Positions 25,920 through 34,574 are shown, counted from the stretch's first letter. The stretch: DNA of 64,000 nucleotides from Aldehydirespirator sp965203635 (GCA_965203635.1 OZ241903.1:3100001-3164000); one strand, 5' to 3'. A program made the numbers and translations. Notes: generated by a model not told the origin, from the letters alone.

Positions 25920-25923
25920 GGTT
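25918..25923 (+). promoter_or_regulatory. -10-like TAGGTT of the ABC exporter operon
   Basis: TAGGTT is six bases before ATG 25930, matching the leaderless pattern seen at many first genes in this window. No -35 is recognised. Confidence 0.4.
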
Positions 25924-25929
25924 GACCTG

Positions 25930-27738
25930 ATGCCGTCGTCTGGCCTGCACCCCGGCCTGCACCCCGACCGCAGCCTCGGCTGGCTCCGGCGGATCCTGCC
26001 GGTAGTGGCCACCTACAGGGCCGTGTTCGCGGCGTCCGTGACGGCCGGCCTGGTCTCGGTGGCGGCCACCGCGGCGGTGCCGGTGGTGATAGGGCGGGGG
26101 GTGGACGCAGCCGCGGCCGGCGACGCGCTGAGGCCGTGGGTGCTGGCCCTGGTCGCCCTGGCCGGCACCCGCTTCGTGTTGGGCTTCGCCTACCGGTACG
26201 GGCTGTTCCGCACCGCCCACTGCATAGAGGCCGATCTGCGCAACCTCGTCTACGAGCGTCTCACCGAGCTGTCGTTCTCCTACTGGGACAGGACCCAGAC
26301 CGGGCAGGTCATCTCGCGGGCCAACAGCGACATCCGCTCCATCCAGCTGCTCTTCGCGTTCGGTCCGCTCGTGGCCATGCAGTTGGCGCTGCTGGTCATG
26401 GGCACGGCCGCGATGGTGGCGCTGTCGCTGCCCCTGACGGTGGTGGCGATGGCGCCGCTGCCGCTGGTCCTGTACGTCGGCCTGCGGCTGCGGAACAAGG
26501 TCTTCCCCCTGACCTGGGTGACGCAGGCCCGGATGGCCGACGTCGCCATGATCGTGGACGAGAACATCCAGGGCGCACAGGTGGTGCGCACCTTCGCCCA
26601 GGAGCAGGCCCAGGTGGACCTGCTGGCCCGGTCGGCTCGACGGCTCCGCTGGGCCGGCACGGCCACCGCCGACGCCCGGGCCCGCCACGCACCCCTCATG
26701 GAGGCGCTCCCCCGGTTCGGATTGGCCCTGGTGCTGCTCACCGGTGGCCTGCTGGCCATCGACGGCAGCATCGCGGTGGGAGACATCGTCGCCTTCAACG
26801 CATACGTGCTCCTCATGGCGGCCCCGTTCCGGATGATCGGCTTCGTCCTGATCCAATGGCAGCGAGCCTCGGCCGCCGCCCAGCGGGTGTTCGAGATACT
26901 CGACGAGTCCCCCGAGATCATCGAGCGTCCCGGCGCCGTGCGGATGACGGAGCCGGCCGGGCGGGTGGAGTTCGACGATGTGGGCTTCACCTACTCCACC
27001 GGGGACGGCACCTCGATACTCGACGGCTTCTCGTTGACAGTGGAGCCCGGCGAGACGGTGGCGGTCGTGGGCCGCACCGGCAGCGGCAAGAGCACCCTCG
27101 GCCGGCTCCTGCCCCGCTTCTACGACGTCGACCGGGGTGAGGTGCGCATCGACGGCACCGACGTGCGGGACCTGCGCATCCCGGATCTGCGCCGGGCGGT
27201 GACGGTGGCCACCGACGACCCGTTCCTGTTCGCCACCAGCGTCCGCGACAACGTCGCCTTCGCCCGCCCCGACGCAGATGAGGCGTCGGTGGCCGTAGCG
27301 CTGGTCGACGCCGCCGCCGGCGGCTTCGTGACGGCCATGCCCGGTGGCGCCGAGGCCAAGCTCGGCGAGCGGGGCTCGACCATCTCCGGGGGCCAGCGCC
27401 AACGGCTCGCCATCGCCCGCGCCCTGGTCGCCGACCCGGCGGTGCTGGTGCTGGACGATGCCACCAGCGCCATCGACACCGAGGTGGAGGAGCGCATCCA
27501 CACGGCCCTGCGCCGGCGCCGCTCCCACCGCACCACCATCCTCATCGCCCACCGGCTGTCCACGATCGCCATGGCCGACAGGGTGGTGTTCATCGCCGAC
27601 GGGAGGGTGGCGGCCAGCGGCACCCACCGCCATCTGCTGCGCACCGTTCCCGCCTACGCCGAGGTGCTGACCGATATCGGCGCCACCGACGCCACCGACG
27701 CCACCGACGAGCCGGCCGCGCCGGCGCTCCCGGACTGA
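25930..27738 (+). CDS. Heterodimeric ABC exporter, first subunit (degenerate catalytic site)
   Basis: 602 residues: six-helix permease (about 25-310) followed by an ATPase domain. Walker A GRTGSGKST (about 380-388), signature ISGGQRQRLA (about 485-494), Walker B VLVLDDATSAID (about 506-517). The catalytic Glu after the Walker B Asp is replaced by Asp (LDDATS rather than LDEATS), as in the degenerate half of TM287/288-type heterodimeric exporters. The stop overlaps the next start (TGATG), so the two half-transporters are translationally coupled. Substrate unknown; lipids or drugs are typical. Confidence 0.9.
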   Translation: MPSSGLHPGLHPDRSLGWLRRILPVVATYRAVFAASVTAGLVSVAATAAVPVVIGRGVDAAAAGDALRPWVLALVALAGTRFVLGFAYRYGLFRTAHCIEADLRNLVYERLTELSFSYWDRTQTGQVISRANSDIRSIQLLFAFGPLVAMQLALLVMGTAAMVALSLPLTVVAMAPLPLVLYVGLRLRNKVFPLTWVTQARMADVAMIVDENIQGAQVVRTFAQEQAQVDLLARSARRLRWAGTATADARARHAPLMEALPRFGLALVLLTGGLLAIDGSIAVGDIVAFNAYVLLMAAPFRMIGFVLIQWQRASAAAQRVFEILDESPEIIERPGAVRMTEPAGRVEFDDVGFTYSTGDGTSILDGFSLTVEPGETVAVVGRTGSGKSTLGRLLPRFYDVDRGEVRIDGTDVRDLRIPDLRRAVTVATDDPFLFATSVRDNVAFARPDADEASVAVALVDAAAGGFVTAMPGGAEAKLGERGSTISGGQRQRLAIARALVADPAVLVLDDATSAIDTEVEERIHTALRRRRSHRTTILIAHRLSTIAMADRVVFIADGRVAASGTHRHLLRTVPAYAEVLTDIGATDATDATDEPAAPALPD

Positions 27739-29684
27739 TGTTCAGCTCGCCCGTCGGGATGCGCAGCGGACCGACCTCGGTCCAGGCCGCGGCCCAGGCC
27801 GGTCTGCCCCACGCCGACGTGCCCGGCGACCTGAGGGCCCGGGTCGAGCGGGTGCTGGCCGACGAGCCGACCCATCCCGATCCTGGAGTGCAGTGGTCCC
27901 GCACCACCGACGAGTCCGGCGGCCGGTTCGGGCTGGGGCGGTTCCTGTGGCCGCACCGCTACCGGCTGGCGGTGGCCTTCCTGCTGGTGGCCGCCGAGAC
28001 CATCGCGCTGCAACTCGGCCCCGTGCTCACCCAGATCGGGGTGGACGACGGCATCGTGGCCCGCGACCGCAGCGTGCTTGTCGCCGCGGCTCTGGCCTAT
28101 GTGGGCCTGCTGGCGGTGGCCGCCGGAGCCGGCGCGATCAGGACGTCGTTCACCGGCAGGCTCGGCGAGCGGCTGATGGAGCGCCTCCGAGTCCGGACGT
28201 TCGAGCACATGCAGCGCCAGCAGATGGACTTCTACACCACCGAGAGGGCCGGGGTGCTGCTGACCCGCATGACATCCGACATCGAGGCGCTGTCGGTGCT
28301 GTTCAACGAGGGCATCGTCAACTTCGCGGTCCAGGGCCTCACCCTGGTGGTGATCACCGTCCTGCTGTTCAACTACGACCCCCTGCTGGCTCTCATCACG
28401 CTGGCCGCGGCCGTGCCGCCGACACTGGCGTCCTCGATGTGGTTCCGGCGGCGGGCCGCGGCCGACTACCGCAGCGTGCGCGACCGCATCGGCGACCTGC
28501 TCGGCAATCTCCAGGAGTCCCTGGCCGGCATCCGGGTCATCGCCGCCCACGACCGGCGCGACACCAACGTCGCCGAGCATCGCCGGGTGGTGAACCGCCA
28601 CCGCGACGCCAACCTGCGAGCCTCGCGGGCCAACTCCCTCTACGGGCCGGGCAGCGAGGCCATCGGCATCGCCACCCAGGCGGTGCTGCTGGGCGTGGGC
28701 GGGGCCATGACCGCCAGCGGCCGGATCACGGTGGGAGAGCTGGCCGCCTACCTGCTGTTCCTGACCGCCTTCTTCGCCCCCGTGCAGGCGCTGGTGCAGC
28801 TGTACAACTCCTACCAGCAGGGCGGCGCGGCCATAGCCAAGCTTCGCGAGCTGTTCAGCACCACGCCGACGGTGACGGACCGTCCCGGCGCTGAGGCCCT
28901 CGCCCCAGTGCGCGGCGAGATCACCCTGGACGGCGTGTGCTTCTCGTACGGCGGCGACCGAGTGCTCCACGATGTGAGCCTGCACGTCTCGCCGGGCGAG
29001 ACGATCGCGCTGGTGGGCGAGACCGGAGCCGGCAAGACGACCGTCGCCCGCCTCATCGCCCGGTTGTACGACCCGACGGAGGGCGCGGTGCGCATCGACG
29101 GCCACGACCTGCGCGATGTCACCGTCACCAGCCTGCGGTCCCAGATCGGTGTCGTGTCCCAGGAGCCCTTCCTGTTCGCGGGCACGGTGAGGGACAATGT
29201 GGGCTTCGCCCGTCCCGGCGCGACCGACGCCGAGTTGCGCGAGGCTCTCAGCGCCGTCGGCATGAGCGAGGTGGTGGAGCGTCTCGGCGGCCTCGACGGC
29301 GTCGTCCACGAGCGGGGGGCCACGCTGTCGGCGGGAGAGCGTCAACTGCTGGCCCTGGCCCGGACGTTCGTCTCCGGGCCCCGCATGCTGGTGCTCGACG
29401 AGGCCACCAGCAACCTGGACCTGCGCTCGGAGTCCCAGATCGAGCAGGCGCTCGACGTGCTGCTGAGAGGTCGGACCGCGGTGGTCATCGCCCACCGCCT
29501 GGCCACAGCCCGCAGGGCCGACCGGATAGCGGTGGTCGACTCAGGTCGGATCGTCGAGATCGGGAGCCACCGCGAACTGGTGGCGTTGGGCGGGCGCTAT
29601 GCGACCATGTTCGACATGTGGGAGAGCCACGCCGAAGGGTCTCGAGCCGCCCGCGCCCGGGACCGCGACAGCGAGACCCCATGA
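27738..29684 (+). CDS. Heterodimeric ABC exporter, second subunit (consensus Walker B)
   Basis: 648 residues with an N-terminal cytosolic extension of about 65 residues, a permease (about 70-370, with a long membrane-proximal helix) and an ATPase domain. Walker A GETGAGKTT (about 425-433), signature LSAGERQLLA (about 529-538; GE instead of GGQ), Walker B MLVLDEATSNLD (about 549-560). It supplies the catalytic Glu missing in the partner, while the partner supplies the canonical signature, so only one composite ATP site is fully consensus. Its stop overlaps the ATG of a leader mini-ORF (ATGA) before the next gene. Confidence 0.9.
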   Translation: MFSSPVGMRSGPTSVQAAAQAGLPHADVPGDLRARVERVLADEPTHPDPGVQWSRTTDESGGRFGLGRFLWPHRYRLAVAFLLVAAETIALQLGPVLTQIGVDDGIVARDRSVLVAAALAYVGLLAVAAGAGAIRTSFTGRLGERLMERLRVRTFEHMQRQQMDFYTTERAGVLLTRMTSDIEALSVLFNEGIVNFAVQGLTLVVITVLLFNYDPLLALITLAAAVPPTLASSMWFRRRAAADYRSVRDRIGDLLGNLQESLAGIRVIAAHDRRDTNVAEHRRVVNRHRDANLRASRANSLYGPGSEAIGIATQAVLLGVGGAMTASGRITVGELAAYLLFLTAFFAPVQALVQLYNSYQQGGAAIAKLRELFSTTPTVTDRPGAEALAPVRGEITLDGVCFSYGGDRVLHDVSLHVSPGETIALVGETGAGKTTVARLIARLYDPTEGAVRIDGHDLRDVTVTSLRSQIGVVSQEPFLFAGTVRDNVGFARPGATDAELREALSAVGMSEVVERLGGLDGVVHERGATLSAGERQLLALARTFVSGPRMLVLDEATSNLDLRSESQIEQALDVLLRGRTAVVIAHRLATARRADRIAVVDSGRIVEIGSHRELVALGGRYATMFDMWESHAEGSRAARARDRDSETP

Positions 29685-29779
29685 CCGCGACGGGGACACC
29701 GGTGCCCCACGCCGGCCGCGACGGCGAGACCCCATGACCGCAACGGGGACACCGGTGCCCCATGCCGGCCGCGACGGCG
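29663..29779 (+). repeat. 53-bp tandem repeat (2.2 copies) duplicating a start codon
   Basis: Copies 29663-29715 and 29716-29768, plus a partial copy, differ at a few bases. Each contains GAGACCCCATGACCGC, that is, the end of the upstream gene, an ATG and the first codons of the lone ABC ATPase gene. The period of 53 shifts frame by two, so the first copy becomes its own mini-ORF. Confidence 0.92.
29681..29737 (+). other. Leader mini-cistron (18 codons) between ABC genes
   Basis: ATG 29681 overlaps the exporter stop as ATGA and encodes MTATGTPVPHAGRDGETP. Its TGA (29735-29737) overlaps ATG 29734, the start of the next gene, again as ATGA. The first 15 residues equal the N-terminus of the real downstream protein. 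Whether the peptide is made is unknown; a role in translational coupling is inferred. Confidence 0.6.
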
Positions 29780-30561
29780 CGGTGCTGTCTCTGCGCGGGG
29801 TTCAGCGCACGATCGACGGCGCCCGCCTGCTGCGTGACATCGACTGGGAGGTGCGACCGGGCCAGAGGTGGGTGGTGCTCGGCCCGAACGGCTCGGGCAA
29901 GACCACCCTCGTGCGGATCGCCACGATGTGGGACCACCCCTCGGCCGGCGCCGTCGAGCTGCTCGGTGAGCGTCTGGGACGCACCGACGTGCGGCGGCTG
30001 CGAGCCCGGGTCGGGTTCACCAGCGCGGCGATGGCGGCCATGCTGCGGCCGTCGCTGACCGCGGCCGAGGTGGTGATGACGGCCAAGCACGCCGCGCTGG
30101 CCCCGTGGTGGCATGCCTACGACGCCGACGACGCCGGCCGGGCTCGGGCGGCGCTGGAGCGCGTCGGCTGCGGAGACCGCCTCGACCAGCGCTTCGGGAC
30201 GCTGTCCTCCGGCGAGCAGCAGCGGGTGCTGCTGGCCCGGGCCCTGTCGATGGAGCCGGGGGTGATCGTCCTCGACGAGCCCAACGCCGGGCTCGACCTG
30301 GCCGGCCGCGAGCATCTGATAGCCACCCTGAGCGGCCTGGCGGCCGACCCGGAGACTCCGCCGCTGGTGCTGGTGACCCACCACACCGACGAGATACCGG
30401 ACGGGTTCACCCACGCCCTGCTGCTTCGGGACGGCGCGGTGCTGGCGTCGGGCCCGATGGACGAGACCCTGACGAGCGCCAACCTCTCGGAGTGCTTCGG
30501 AATGGACCTCACGCTGGAGCGCCGCCACGGCCGCTGGACCGCCCGGGCCGCCGGCCGGTAG
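29734..30561 (+). CDS. ABC transporter ATP-binding protein without fused permease
   Basis: 275 residues from ATG 29734. Walker A GPNGSGKTT (about 46-54), signature LSSGEQQRVLLARAL, Walker B VIVLDEPNAGLDL, H-loop VTHHTDEI. It resembles the YlmA/ModF-like group of stand-alone ATPases; no permease is adjacent, so the substrate is unknown. An open frame extends upstream to 29599, but that portion overlaps the exporter and the repeat; the coupled ATG after the mini-cistron is preferred. Third gene of the operon. Confidence 0.85.
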   Translation: MTATGTPVPHAGRDGAVLSLRGVQRTIDGARLLRDIDWEVRPGQRWVVLGPNGSGKTTLVRIATMWDHPSAGAVELLGERLGRTDVRRLRARVGFTSAAMAAMLRPSLTAAEVVMTAKHAALAPWWHAYDADDAGRARAALERVGCGDRLDQRFGTLSSGEQQRVLLARALSMEPGVIVLDEPNAGLDLAGREHLIATLSGLAADPETPPLVLVTHHTDEIPDGFTHALLLRDGAVLASGPMDETLTSANLSECFGMDLTLERRHGRWTARAAGR

Positions 30562-30632
30562 GAAGCGGCGAGCGTCCCGGCGGCCCCACGATGGCCGTGT
30601 CCCGGAGCAGAATAAATCTGAATACATCGTAG

Positions 30633-30661
30633 TTGCATTCAATTGGACCCCGAGCTAGTGT
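30633..30661 (+). promoter_or_regulatory. Leaderless promoter of the 18-residue-repeat protein
   Basis: TTGCAT (30633-30638), a 17-base spacer, then TAGTGT (30656-30661), seven bases before GTG 30669. The surrounding 30610-30650 stretch is AT-rich. The spacing supports GTG 30669 rather than TTG 30633 as start. Confidence 0.5.
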
Positions 30662-30668
30662 CCAGGCG

Positions 30669-31145
30669 GTGGAGACGACGATCACGTTCGCGAGCCTGGC
30701 GCCCGTCATCGCGGCGGTGCTCGGGCCGATTCTGCTCTTCGCGGCCGCGACCATGCGCTACCAGCACCTCGACAGCTCCAAGACCCGCGACCTCATCGAC
30801 AGGAACCGAGAACTCAGCGAACAAGCCCACAAGGAGACCCGCGACCTCATCGACAGGAACCGAGAACTCAGCGAACAAGCCCACAAGGAGACCCGCGACC
30901 TCATCGACAGGAACCGAGAACTCAGCGAACAAGCCCACAAGGAGACCCGCGACCTCATCGACAGGAACCGAGAACTCAGCGAACAAGCCCACAAGGAGAC
31001 CCGCGACCTCATCGACAGGAACTACCGGGAGTTGAGCGGCAGCCTCGGGGACGCCCGTGAGCGTATGGGCCGGATGGAGGGCTACCTGCGAGCCCAGCCT
31101 CCGCCCTCGCAACCCGCCGGAGACACGGACGCCGAAGCCGCCTGA
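30669..31145 (+). CDS. Membrane-anchored coiled-coil protein with perfect 18-residue repeats
   Basis: 158 residues from GTG 30669 (170 if TTG 30633 is used). N-terminal hydrophobic helix (about 8-28, SLAPVIAAVLGPILLFAAA), then four identical 18-residue units and a partial fifth (ETRDLIDRNRELSEQAHK), then a helical tail and a polar C-terminus (PPPSQPAGD). Highly charged alpha-helix; I recognise no enzyme or binding motif. It is analogous in layout to the proteins at 20446 and 40083, though the anchor is at the other end than at 20446. It is convergent with the aminotransferase gene. Confidence 0.78.
   Translation: METTITFASLAPVIAAVLGPILLFAAATMRYQHLDSSKTRDLIDRNRELSEQAHKETRDLIDRNRELSEQAHKETRDLIDRNRELSEQAHKETRDLIDRNRELSEQAHKETRDLIDRNYRELSGSLGDARERMGRMEGYLRAQPPPSQPAGDTDAEAA
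30783..31022 (+). repeat. 54-bp perfect tandem repeat (4.4 copies)
   Basis: Copies 30783-30836, 30837-30890, 30891-30944 and 30945-30998 are identical at every base, followed by 24 bases of a fifth. Absolute identity including synonymous positions implies very recent expansion or active homogenisation. 54 bp is 18 codons, keeping frame. Confidence 0.95.
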
Positions 31146-31167
31146 ACCCGGCGCCCGCTCCGACCGG

Positions 31168-32361
31168 TCAGCTCAAGCCGGCTCTCACGACGTCTGCCAG
31201 CGCGGCGATGCCGGCCGCAATGTCGTCGGGGGGAAGATGGCCGAAGCAGAGCCGCATCCGGCTTGAGCCGTAGTCGGGGTCGGTGCACCATCCCGATCCG
31301 GGATTGAACTCGACGCCGCGCGCCGCCGCCGGCGCCACCAGGCGGTCGGTGTCGGTGCCGTCGGGCAGCGCCACCCACACGAAGATCCCGCCCCGAGGCT
31401 CCTCGAAGCGGGCGAGCTCCCCGAAGCTGTCGCGCAGCGCGCCGCAGATGGCGTCGCACTTCTTGCTGAGCACCGCGGTGAGCGCTTCGACGTGGTCGTC
31501 GAAGTGGGCCGCGGCGTACTCGGCCACCGTGATCTGCTCCAGCGCGCCTGACCCCGCGTCGGTCTTGAGCGCCAGCAGCCGGCCCATCATCGGCCAGTCG
31601 GCCACGATGTAGCCCAGCCGCAGGGCGGGGGCGAGCGTCTTGGAGAACGATCCGCAGTACACGACCCGGCCGCCGCCGGAGTCCAGCGAGCGGATCGTCG
31701 GCGGCCGATCCCCGTCGAAGACCAGGTCGGCGTAGCAGTCGTCCTCGAATATGGCGACCCCGTAGCGGCGGGCCGCCTCCAGCAGCTCGAGCCGGCGCGC
31801 CACCGGCATCACCGTGCCGGTGGGGTTCTGCACCGTCGGGATGGTGTAGATGAACTTCGGTCGCCGGCCTCGGCGGGCCAGGGACTCGAGCACGTCGTTG
31901 AGATGGTCGATGCGCATCCCGCCGGAGTCGAGTTCGACGCCGTGCACGTCGGCCCGCAGGGCGGCGAGGCGGCTGAGTGTGCCCGCGTAGGTGGCCTTCT
32001 CCACGATCACCGCGTCGCCGGGCGCGAGCAGCGCGGCGTTCACCAGGTCGAGGGCCTGCAACGAGCCCGACGTGGCCAGAACCTCCGACGCATCGGTGAC
32101 CATGTGTGCCCGGCGGGCCAGGGCCTCCGCGATGACCTCCCGCAGCGGCAGGTGCCCCTGGGGGCTCCCTCCCAGGTTGTACTTGGCCAGGGCCGGACCG
32201 TGGCGGGCCAGAGCCGCCGCGGCAGCCTCGGCGAAGCCGCCGAACGGCACGCTGGCGGGATCGTTGTGACCGCCGACGAAGTTGAACGGCGGATCCCCGG
32301 CCCATTCGGCCTCCCCGTCGGCGAGCCCCGGCCTCACCAGAGCCGTCATGTCGAAGCTCAC
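31168..32361 (-). CDS. PLP-dependent aminotransferase, fold type I (2-aminoadipate/MocR-like catalytic type)
   Basis: 397 residues, cytoplasmic. Family motifs: SGSLQALDL (98-106), NPTG (179-182), DDCYADL (207-213), SFSKTLAPALRLGY with the PLP lysine at 241, and a C-terminal RLCFGH. Resembles LysN/2-aminoadipate transaminases and the catalytic half of MocR regulators, but has no winged-helix domain. Substrate not determined. Start GTG 32361 is seven bases after TAGCGT (minus strand, 32374-32369), which supports it over ATG 32349. Confidence 0.85.
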   Translation of the reverse strand: MSFDMTALVRPGLADGEAEWAGDPPFNFVGGHNDPASVPFGGFAEAAAAALARHGPALAKYNLGGSPQGHLPLREVIAEALARRAHMVTDASEVLATSGSLQALDLVNAALLAPGDAVIVEKATYAGTLSRLAALRADVHGVELDSGGMRIDHLNDVLESLARRGRRPKFIYTIPTVQNPTGTVMPVARRLELLEAARRYGVAIFEDDCYADLVFDGDRPPTIRSLDSGGGRVVYCGSFSKTLAPALRLGYIVADWPMMGRLLALKTDAGSGALEQITVAEYAAAHFDDHVEALTAVLSKKCDAICGALRDSFGELARFEEPRGGIFVWVALPDGTDTDRLVAPAAARGVEFNPGSGWCTDPDYGSSRMRLCFGHLPPDDIAAGIAALADVVRAGLS

Positions 32362-32368
32362 CGGCGGG

Positions 32369-32374
32369 ACGCTA
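32369..32374 (-). promoter_or_regulatory. -10-like TAGCGT of the aminotransferase
   Basis: Minus-strand TAGCGT with exactly seven bases to GTG 32361. It is the same hexamer and spacing as at ddl and nearly the same as at the inhA-like gene, consistent with leaderless transcription. Confidence 0.45.
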
Positions 32375-32407
32375 CTGGCCGGCTGGGATTCCTACTATTC
32401 GGGTGCC

Positions 32408-32471
32408 GGAGGCCGAGCTTGCGCGGCCCTGGCCCGAGCGGCCCGTGAGCGAAGCGAACAGGAGCGGGAGG
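32408..32471 (-). repeat. Dispersed intergenic element, copy B (inverted, shorter)
   Basis: The minus strand carries TCCCGCTCCTGTTCGCTTCG, then CGGGCCGCTCGGGCC and a diverged end. It lies between the thiamine pyrophosphokinase stop and the aminotransferase promoter, both minus-strand genes. Confidence 0.7.
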
Positions 32472-32497
32472 TCGCGCCCCGAAGAGCGCGGCGAGCC

Positions 32498-33160
32498 CTA
32501 GAGGGCGGCCAGGCCGGAACCGGCGACCGCGCCGCTCGGGCGGATGGCCAGCAGGACGCCCTCGACCACCTCCACCGTCGGCGGCGCGGCCACGATCACG
32601 TTGGACGTGCCCCGCCCGGAGGTCGGGCTCAGCGCCTCCTCGACCAGCGGGAACAGCAGACCGGAGGTGGACGCCACCAGGGCAGGCCCTCCGACAGCCA
32701 GCAACGACACGACCTCCCCCACCTCGCCGCGGAGACGGCGCAGTCCTCGCACCACCGTCACGTGGGCCTCCCCCACCGTGGCCGTCACCTCGAGCGCAGC
32801 CCAGCGAGGCGAGGCCAGCACCGCCAGGCTGGCCATCGCCTGATCGAGCCGCCCTCCGGCAGGCAGCAGCACATGCACCGCCTCGACCTGCCCCAGCACC
32901 GAGGCCACGGCCAGTTCGAGATCGGTCGCGTCCTTGTCGGCAGGATGGGCGTCGACGGTTGCGCCGCAGCGCTTGGCCCAATCCAGCGCGGCCTCGCTGG
33001 CGGAGTCCAGGTCGCCCACCACGGCATCGACGCGCAGTCGCCAGCGGCGGGCCGCGTCCAGCCCGCCGTCAGCGGCGATCACGAGGTCGGGAGCTCCCGT
33101 CGCGGGCGCCTCGCCTTGCTGGTCGCCCGCCACCAGCAGGGCCCACGACCGACGTTTCAC
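32498..33160 (-). CDS. thiN: Thiamine pyrophosphokinase
   Basis: 220 residues. Transfers pyrophosphate from ATP to thiamine to make the cofactor thiamine diphosphate. Motifs of the TPK catalytic domain: AADGGLDAA (29-37), VVGDLDS (47-53), KDATDLELA (76-84), and GGRLDQAMASL in the next helix; the C-terminal half forms the thiamine-binding beta-sandwich. GTG start at 33160. No thiamine riboswitch was recognised in the 100 bases upstream. Nearest neighbour in the same direction is the M23 peptidase, 104 bases upstream. Confidence 0.85.
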   Translation of the reverse strand: MKRRSWALLVAGDQQGEAPATGAPDLVIAADGGLDAARRWRLRVDAVVGDLDSASEAALDWAKRCGATVDAHPADKDATDLELAVASVLGQVEAVHVLLPAGGRLDQAMASLAVLASPRWAALEVTATVGEAHVTVVRGLRRLRGEVGEVVSLLAVGGPALVASTSGLLFPLVEEALSPTSGRGTSNVIVAAPPTVEVVEGVLLAIRPSGAVAGSGLAAL

Positions 33161-33264
33161 GAGTCTGCCCGCAGGGTCACGGCACGACGGGCACGTGGGC
33201 GCGGGCTCAAGGGCGCCCGAGCATCATCATCCGCGTCGCCGCCGCGCAAGCCACGCCGGATGAG

Positions 33265-34482
33265 TCACGGGAGGAACGGCGTGGGGTCTACGGCGCCGCC
33301 GTCGATGCGCAGCTCGAAGTGCAGGTGCGGGCCGGTGGACCATCCGGTGGAGCCGATGGCGCCGATGCGGTCCCCGCTCTGGACGTCTTGGCCCTCCGAC
33401 ACCTCGATGCGGCTGAGGTGGGCGTAGAGCGTGCTGTACCCGAGCCCGTGGTAGATCACGATGGTGTTGCCGAAGCCGCCCCGCTCCCCGGCCAGGATCA
33501 CCTCGCCGGAGCGGGCCGCCCGAACCCGGTCCCCGGTGTCGCCGCCGAGGTCGATCCCGTTGTGCTGGCGCACCGTCCCGAAGATGGGGTGGACCCGCGG
33601 CCCGAATCCCGACGTCTTCTCCCCGTCCGCGGGCCAGGCCACCAGCTCGAAGGGGCCGTGCTCCGCTTCGTGGCGGCGCCGCTCCTCCTCGATGGCGCGG
33701 CGGCGGGCCTCCTCCTCCTGGCGGCGCCGCTCCTCCTCTCTGCGCCGGATCTCCTCCTCGATGCGGTTGATCTCCCGCTCCATCTCCTTGTCGGACCGCT
33801 CGATATCGGCCGACACGAGATTCCATTCCTCGATGCGGGACTGGATCTCCAGGCGCAGCTCCATCGCCGCGGCGCGGGCGTCCTGAAGGTCGGCGAGCCG
33901 CTGCTGCTGGGCCTGCCGCTCCTCGTCGGCGTCCTCGGCCCGGTCGACGGCCCGCCGGCGCACCACCTCGAGTTGGGCCTCCGCGGTCCGCAGCTCGTCG
34001 GTGATCTCCAGCTCGTTGCCTATGGCCAGGTCGAGCAGGAACAGCTTCACCGCGCTCTCGTTGAGGCTGGTCGAGAACTGCTCGACGACGTCGACGGGCG
34101 GCTGCACGTAGGCCTCGATGGCCCGCTGTCGCAGGCGCTCCCGGATGGTCTCGATCTCGTCGACGAACCATTCGGCCTCAGCCCGGGCCGCCGCCGCCTC
34201 GGCTTCCGCGGCCAGGATGGCCGCCTCGGCCGCAACTATCCGGGTGTGTTGGAGGTCGACGTAGTCGTCCAGTTCCTGGAGCGCCTCGATCAGGGCCTCG
34301 TCGTCCGCGACGAGCGCATCGACCTGGCTGGCCACGTCGGCGGCGTCGCGGGCCAGCTGCTCCCGCTGCTGGCGGAGATCCTCGATCCGCCCGTCGTCCT
34401 GGGCCAGCGCGGCGGCCGCCATCAGCGCTGCCGCCGACCCGATCAGCAGCAGCGCGGCTGAGAGGCGCCGCAGCCTACGCAC
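33265..34482 (-). CDS. Secreted M23 (LytM-type) peptidase with long coiled coil
   Basis: 405 residues from GTG 34482. Signal peptide about 1-30 (RRLRRLSAALLLIGSAAALM, AALA/QDD). Coiled coil about 30-270 with an Arg/Glu-rich end (RRREEERRRQEEEARRR). The C-terminal LytM/M23 domain has HNGIDLGG near residue 307 (zinc His and Asp) and HLHFEL near 386 (catalytic/zinc His-x-His). Layout as in EnvC/NlpD-type or RipC-like cell-separation proteins that are activated via FtsEX; a role as peptidoglycan hydrolase or activator in division is inferred. The leaderless promoter fixes the start. Confidence 0.87.
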   Translation of the reverse strand: MRRLRRLSAALLLIGSAAALMAAAALAQDDGRIEDLRQQREQLARDAADVASQVDALVADDEALIEALQELDDYVDLQHTRIVAAEAAILAAEAEAAAARAEAEWFVDEIETIRERLRQRAIEAYVQPPVDVVEQFSTSLNESAVKLFLLDLAIGNELEITDELRTAEAQLEVVRRRAVDRAEDADEERQAQQQRLADLQDARAAAMELRLEIQSRIEEWNLVSADIERSDKEMEREINRIEEEIRRREEERRRQEEEARRRAIEEERRRHEAEHGPFELVAWPADGEKTSGFGPRVHPIFGTVRQHNGIDLGGDTGDRVRAARSGEVILAGERGGFGNTIVIYHGLGYSTLYAHLSRIEVSEGQDVQSGDRIGAIGSTGWSTGPHLHFELRIDGGAVDPTPFLP

Positions 34483-34489
34483 CCCCAAT

Positions 34490-34518
34490 ATCGTAATGAA
34501 AAAGCAATATCTTCGCAA
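34490..34518 (-). promoter_or_regulatory. Leaderless promoter of the M23 peptidase gene
   Basis: On the minus strand TTGCGA (34518-34513), 17 bases, TACGAT (34495-34490), then seven bases to GTG 34482. The 34483-34540 stretch is strikingly AT-rich for this genome and contains the palindrome ACAATTGT (34529-34536), a possible operator. Confidence 0.55.
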
Positions 34519-34574
34519 TCTGTGCGCAACAATTGTGCGGGCGCGGCCGGGAATGTCCGACGCGCCCATCGGAA

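Noticed and set aside
25075..27633. 852-codon minus-strand ORF over the ABC exporter
   Set aside because: Antisense shadow; the plus frame holds an intact ABC exporter.
29599..29733. Upstream extension of the lone ABC ATPase to 29599
   Set aside because: It would overlap the exporter gene by 86 bases and consist partly of the 53-bp repeat; the coupled ATG 29734 fits better.
33161..33264. TPP riboswitch upstream of thiN
   Set aside because: No recognisable thi-box (CUGAGA-type core) in the short upstream region.
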